DNA from: Pseudorhodobacter antarcticus
Lineage (GTDB): Bacteria; Pseudomonadota; Alphaproteobacteria; Rhodobacterales; Rhodobacteraceae
Reading direction: 5' to 3'
NCBI GenBank assembly: GCA_945862465.1
Contig: CAMAYO010000021.1
Span: 1 to 33,233 of the forward strand
Length of the DNA: 33,233 bases
Positions 31,941-33,233 of this stretch are shown here, piece by piece (position 1 is the first letter of the stretch; every line of letters starts with the position of its first letter). Made by a program: the position numbers and the translations under genes. The notes beneath the pieces are model-generated. The model was not told where the DNA came from and made no database searches. It worked only from the letters and a program-made list of their open reading frames with translations.

Positions 31941-33233
31941 TCACACCAAACAGAACGGCCTTGGCAATTTACGGTGGTTGTGCGCCCCCGCAACCAACAA
32001 TATCGCAGTTTCTGACACAAGCTCCCCCTGGGGAGCTTTTTGCGTTTGGGCGGTTTGGTGGATGATGGGGCCAAGGGCGCCGGTGATGGTGAGGGCGCAG
32101 CCTTGGGGTTGGGATTGCAGGGTGATCTCGGTGATGAGGGTGCGCAGGATGGTCATGGCGTCGTAGATGGCCTCGGGATGGGTCAGTTGGGCACGCAGGT
32201 CTTGGACCATGGCTTGGTAGTGCTGGCCGAGGTCTGGTGGCAGGGTGATTGTGGCCTGCTCTGGTGCTGCGGCTTGGGCTGTTAGCTGTGACAGGGTGTC
32301 TTCGAGGGAGGCCAGGCGTGTGGTGAGAGCCGCAGAGGCGCGGCCGGATGCTATGGCATCAACGATGTTTGTGATGGCGGTTTGGGTGGAGGCGATGCGG
32401 GCACCAAGCGCGCCGGTATCTGCGGCTTGGGCCTTGGTGAGGGTTGCTGTCTCTTCCACGCAGGCTGTGATGAAGGTTTGGGTCAGTTCTGGTGTGAGCA
32501 GGTCTGCCTGCAGGGATGAGAGGATGGCCTCTTCCAACTCTGGCTGGGCGATGCGCGCACGGTTCTCGCAGGTGCCTTTGTTTTTGCTTGCAGCACAGCC
32601 GTAGTAATGCCCGCTGACCATGGTGACACCACCCCCACATCCGCCGCATTTGATCAGGCCTGAGAAGAGGTGCTTGGGGCGGCGGTTGGCCACATCCACA
32701 CGCGGTCGGTCTGGCCTTGTGGCACGTGTGCGCTTGGCTTGGGCTTTTTGGGCGGCCTCCCAAGTGGCAGGGTCAAGGATGGCGAGGTCTTGGACCTCTT
32801 GGGTGATCCAAATCTCTGGCGGATTGGGGCGGGCCTGGCGCTTTCCGGTCGTGGGGTCTTTGATGAACCGCTGGCGGTTCCAGATCAGGCGGCCAAGGTA
32901 AAGCTCGTTGTTCAAGATGCCGGTGCCGCGCTTGCGATTGCCGATGAGGGTGGAGGCGGTCCAGCCCTGATGGCGGGGACCTGGCACTTTGTCGCGGTTT
33001 AGGCGGTGTGCAATGGCGCGGGGCGATTGGCCAGAGAGGTAAGCGGCATAGATCTGGCGGATCACGTCGGCTTGGGCAGGGTTGATGACACGGCGGCCAC
33101 GGTCGATAGGACCCTCGGGGCCAAACTCGCGGATCACGTCATAGCCGTAGGCATTGCCGCCGCCACTGCGGCCTTGCAGGATGCGGCCCTCAAGTCCGCG
33201 CTTGGTCTTTTGCGCCAGATCTTTGAGGTAAAG
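31941..33233 (-). CDS. Large serine recombinase, C-terminal part (5' end beyond the window)
   Basis: 430 codons are open to the right edge, so the gene continues; the Resolvase domain with the catalytic Ser is outside. Visible are the linker LKDLAQKTKRGLEGR with GRSGGGNAYGYDV, the Recombinase domain (PAQADVIRQIYAAYLSGQSPRAIAHRLNRD, IWNRQRF), and the zinc ribbon LIKCGGCGGGVTMV...YYGCAASKNKGTC. A coiled-coil region rich in Ala and Thr follows. Such enzymes integrate or excise phages and islands, or sit in conjugative elements. The last 20 residues or so follow a hairpin-T-run terminator and may be read-through rather than original sequence. Confidence 0.88.
   Translation of the reverse strand, partial: LYLKDLAQKTKRGLEGRILQGRSGGGNAYGYDVIREFGPEGPIDRGRRVINPAQADVIRQIYAAYLSGQSPRAIAHRLNRDKVPGPRHQGWTASTLIGNRKRGTGILNNELYLGRLIWNRQRFIKDPTTGKRQARPNPPEIWITQEVQDLAILDPATWEAAQKAQAKRTRATRPDRPRVDVANRRPKHLFSGLIKCGGCGGGVTMVSGHYYGCAASKNKGTCENRARIAQPELEEAILSSLQADLLTPELTQTFITACVEETATLTKAQAADTGALGARIASTQTAITNIVDAIASGRASAALTTRLASLEDTLSQLTAQAAAPEQATITLPPDLGQHYQAMVQDLRAQLTHPEAIYDAMTILRTLITEITLQSQPQGCALTITGALGPIIHQTAQTQKAPQGELVSETAILLVAGAHNHRKLPRPFCLV
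32019..32041 (+). terminator. Rho-independent terminator inside the recombinase 3' end
   Basis: AAGCTCCCC / GGGGAGCTT pair perfectly over 9 bases with a 2-base loop (32028-32029), and the plus strand continues TTTTT. It would stop plus-strand transcription coming from the LacI gene, about 200 bases after that gene. It overlaps recombinase codons on the other strand, which is unusual. Confidence 0.55.

Overview
The window looks like chromosomal DNA of an alphaproteobacterium of the Rhodobacterales (Rhodobacter/Paracoccus/Roseobacter relatives). The clues are G+C-rich coding with many 4-base ATGA gene overlaps, a PccR-type short-chain acyl-CoA regulator, serine-cycle genes of alphaproteobacterial type, a SqrR-like ArsR repressor, and IS3-type and serine-recombinase remnants. 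This placement rests on recognised families, not on a search. No rRNA, tRNA or CRISPR array was found.

Layout. (1) 1-1753: 3' part of a xanthine-dehydrogenase-family molybdopterin subunit, overlapped by a small MoaD/ThiS-like protein ending in Gly-Gly. (2) 1750-7673: a divergent ScfR/PccR-like regulator, an intergenic inverted repeat, and a serine-cycle operon: serine-glyoxylate aminotransferase, malyl-CoA lyase and the two malate-CoA ligase subunits, closed by a hairpin terminator. (3) 7672-11698: a 2-hydroxyacid dehydrogenase followed by an acetolactate-synthase-like ThDP enzyme on the minus strand, and divergently an SDR plus gluconokinase. (4) 11716-12122: an ArsR repressor with the two-cysteine pattern of persulfide sensors and a nearby inverted repeat. 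(5) 12119-15951: a minus-strand signalling operon of NarL-type response regulator, exported molybdopterin-fold protein and hybrid histidine kinase. (6) 16545-18196: a GPH-type MFS transporter and a VOC protein. (7) 18197-19414: degenerate mobile-element DNA. (8) 19415-31817: an eleven-gene minus-strand catabolic operon with a divergent LacI regulator. (9) 31941 to the right edge: a large serine recombinase whose N-terminus lies outside the window.

Region 8 is the most interesting. It encodes a complete CUT1-type sugar ABC importer with two different ATPases, a Gfo/Idh/MocA dehydrogenase, a sugar-isomerase-like TIM barrel, a DUF4432 aldose-epimerase-like protein, a MocD-like histidine-box oxygenase with a MocE-like Rieske ferredoxin, and a PanB-family protein that has lost the PanB metal ligands. 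By analogy with rhizopine (3-O-methyl-scyllo-inosamine) catabolism, I infer uptake and oxidative O-demethylation of a methylated sugar or cyclitol, followed by oxidation and isomerisation. The PanB-like step has no obvious known counterpart. The two ATPases carry complementary defects, which predicts an asymmetric ATPase pair with one active and one degenerate ATP site.

The two main metabolic blocks could be linked. Demethylation would release formaldehyde, and region 2 encodes part of a C1 assimilation cycle. They are separated by mobile-element debris, however, and no shared regulation is visible, so this link is only a hypothesis.
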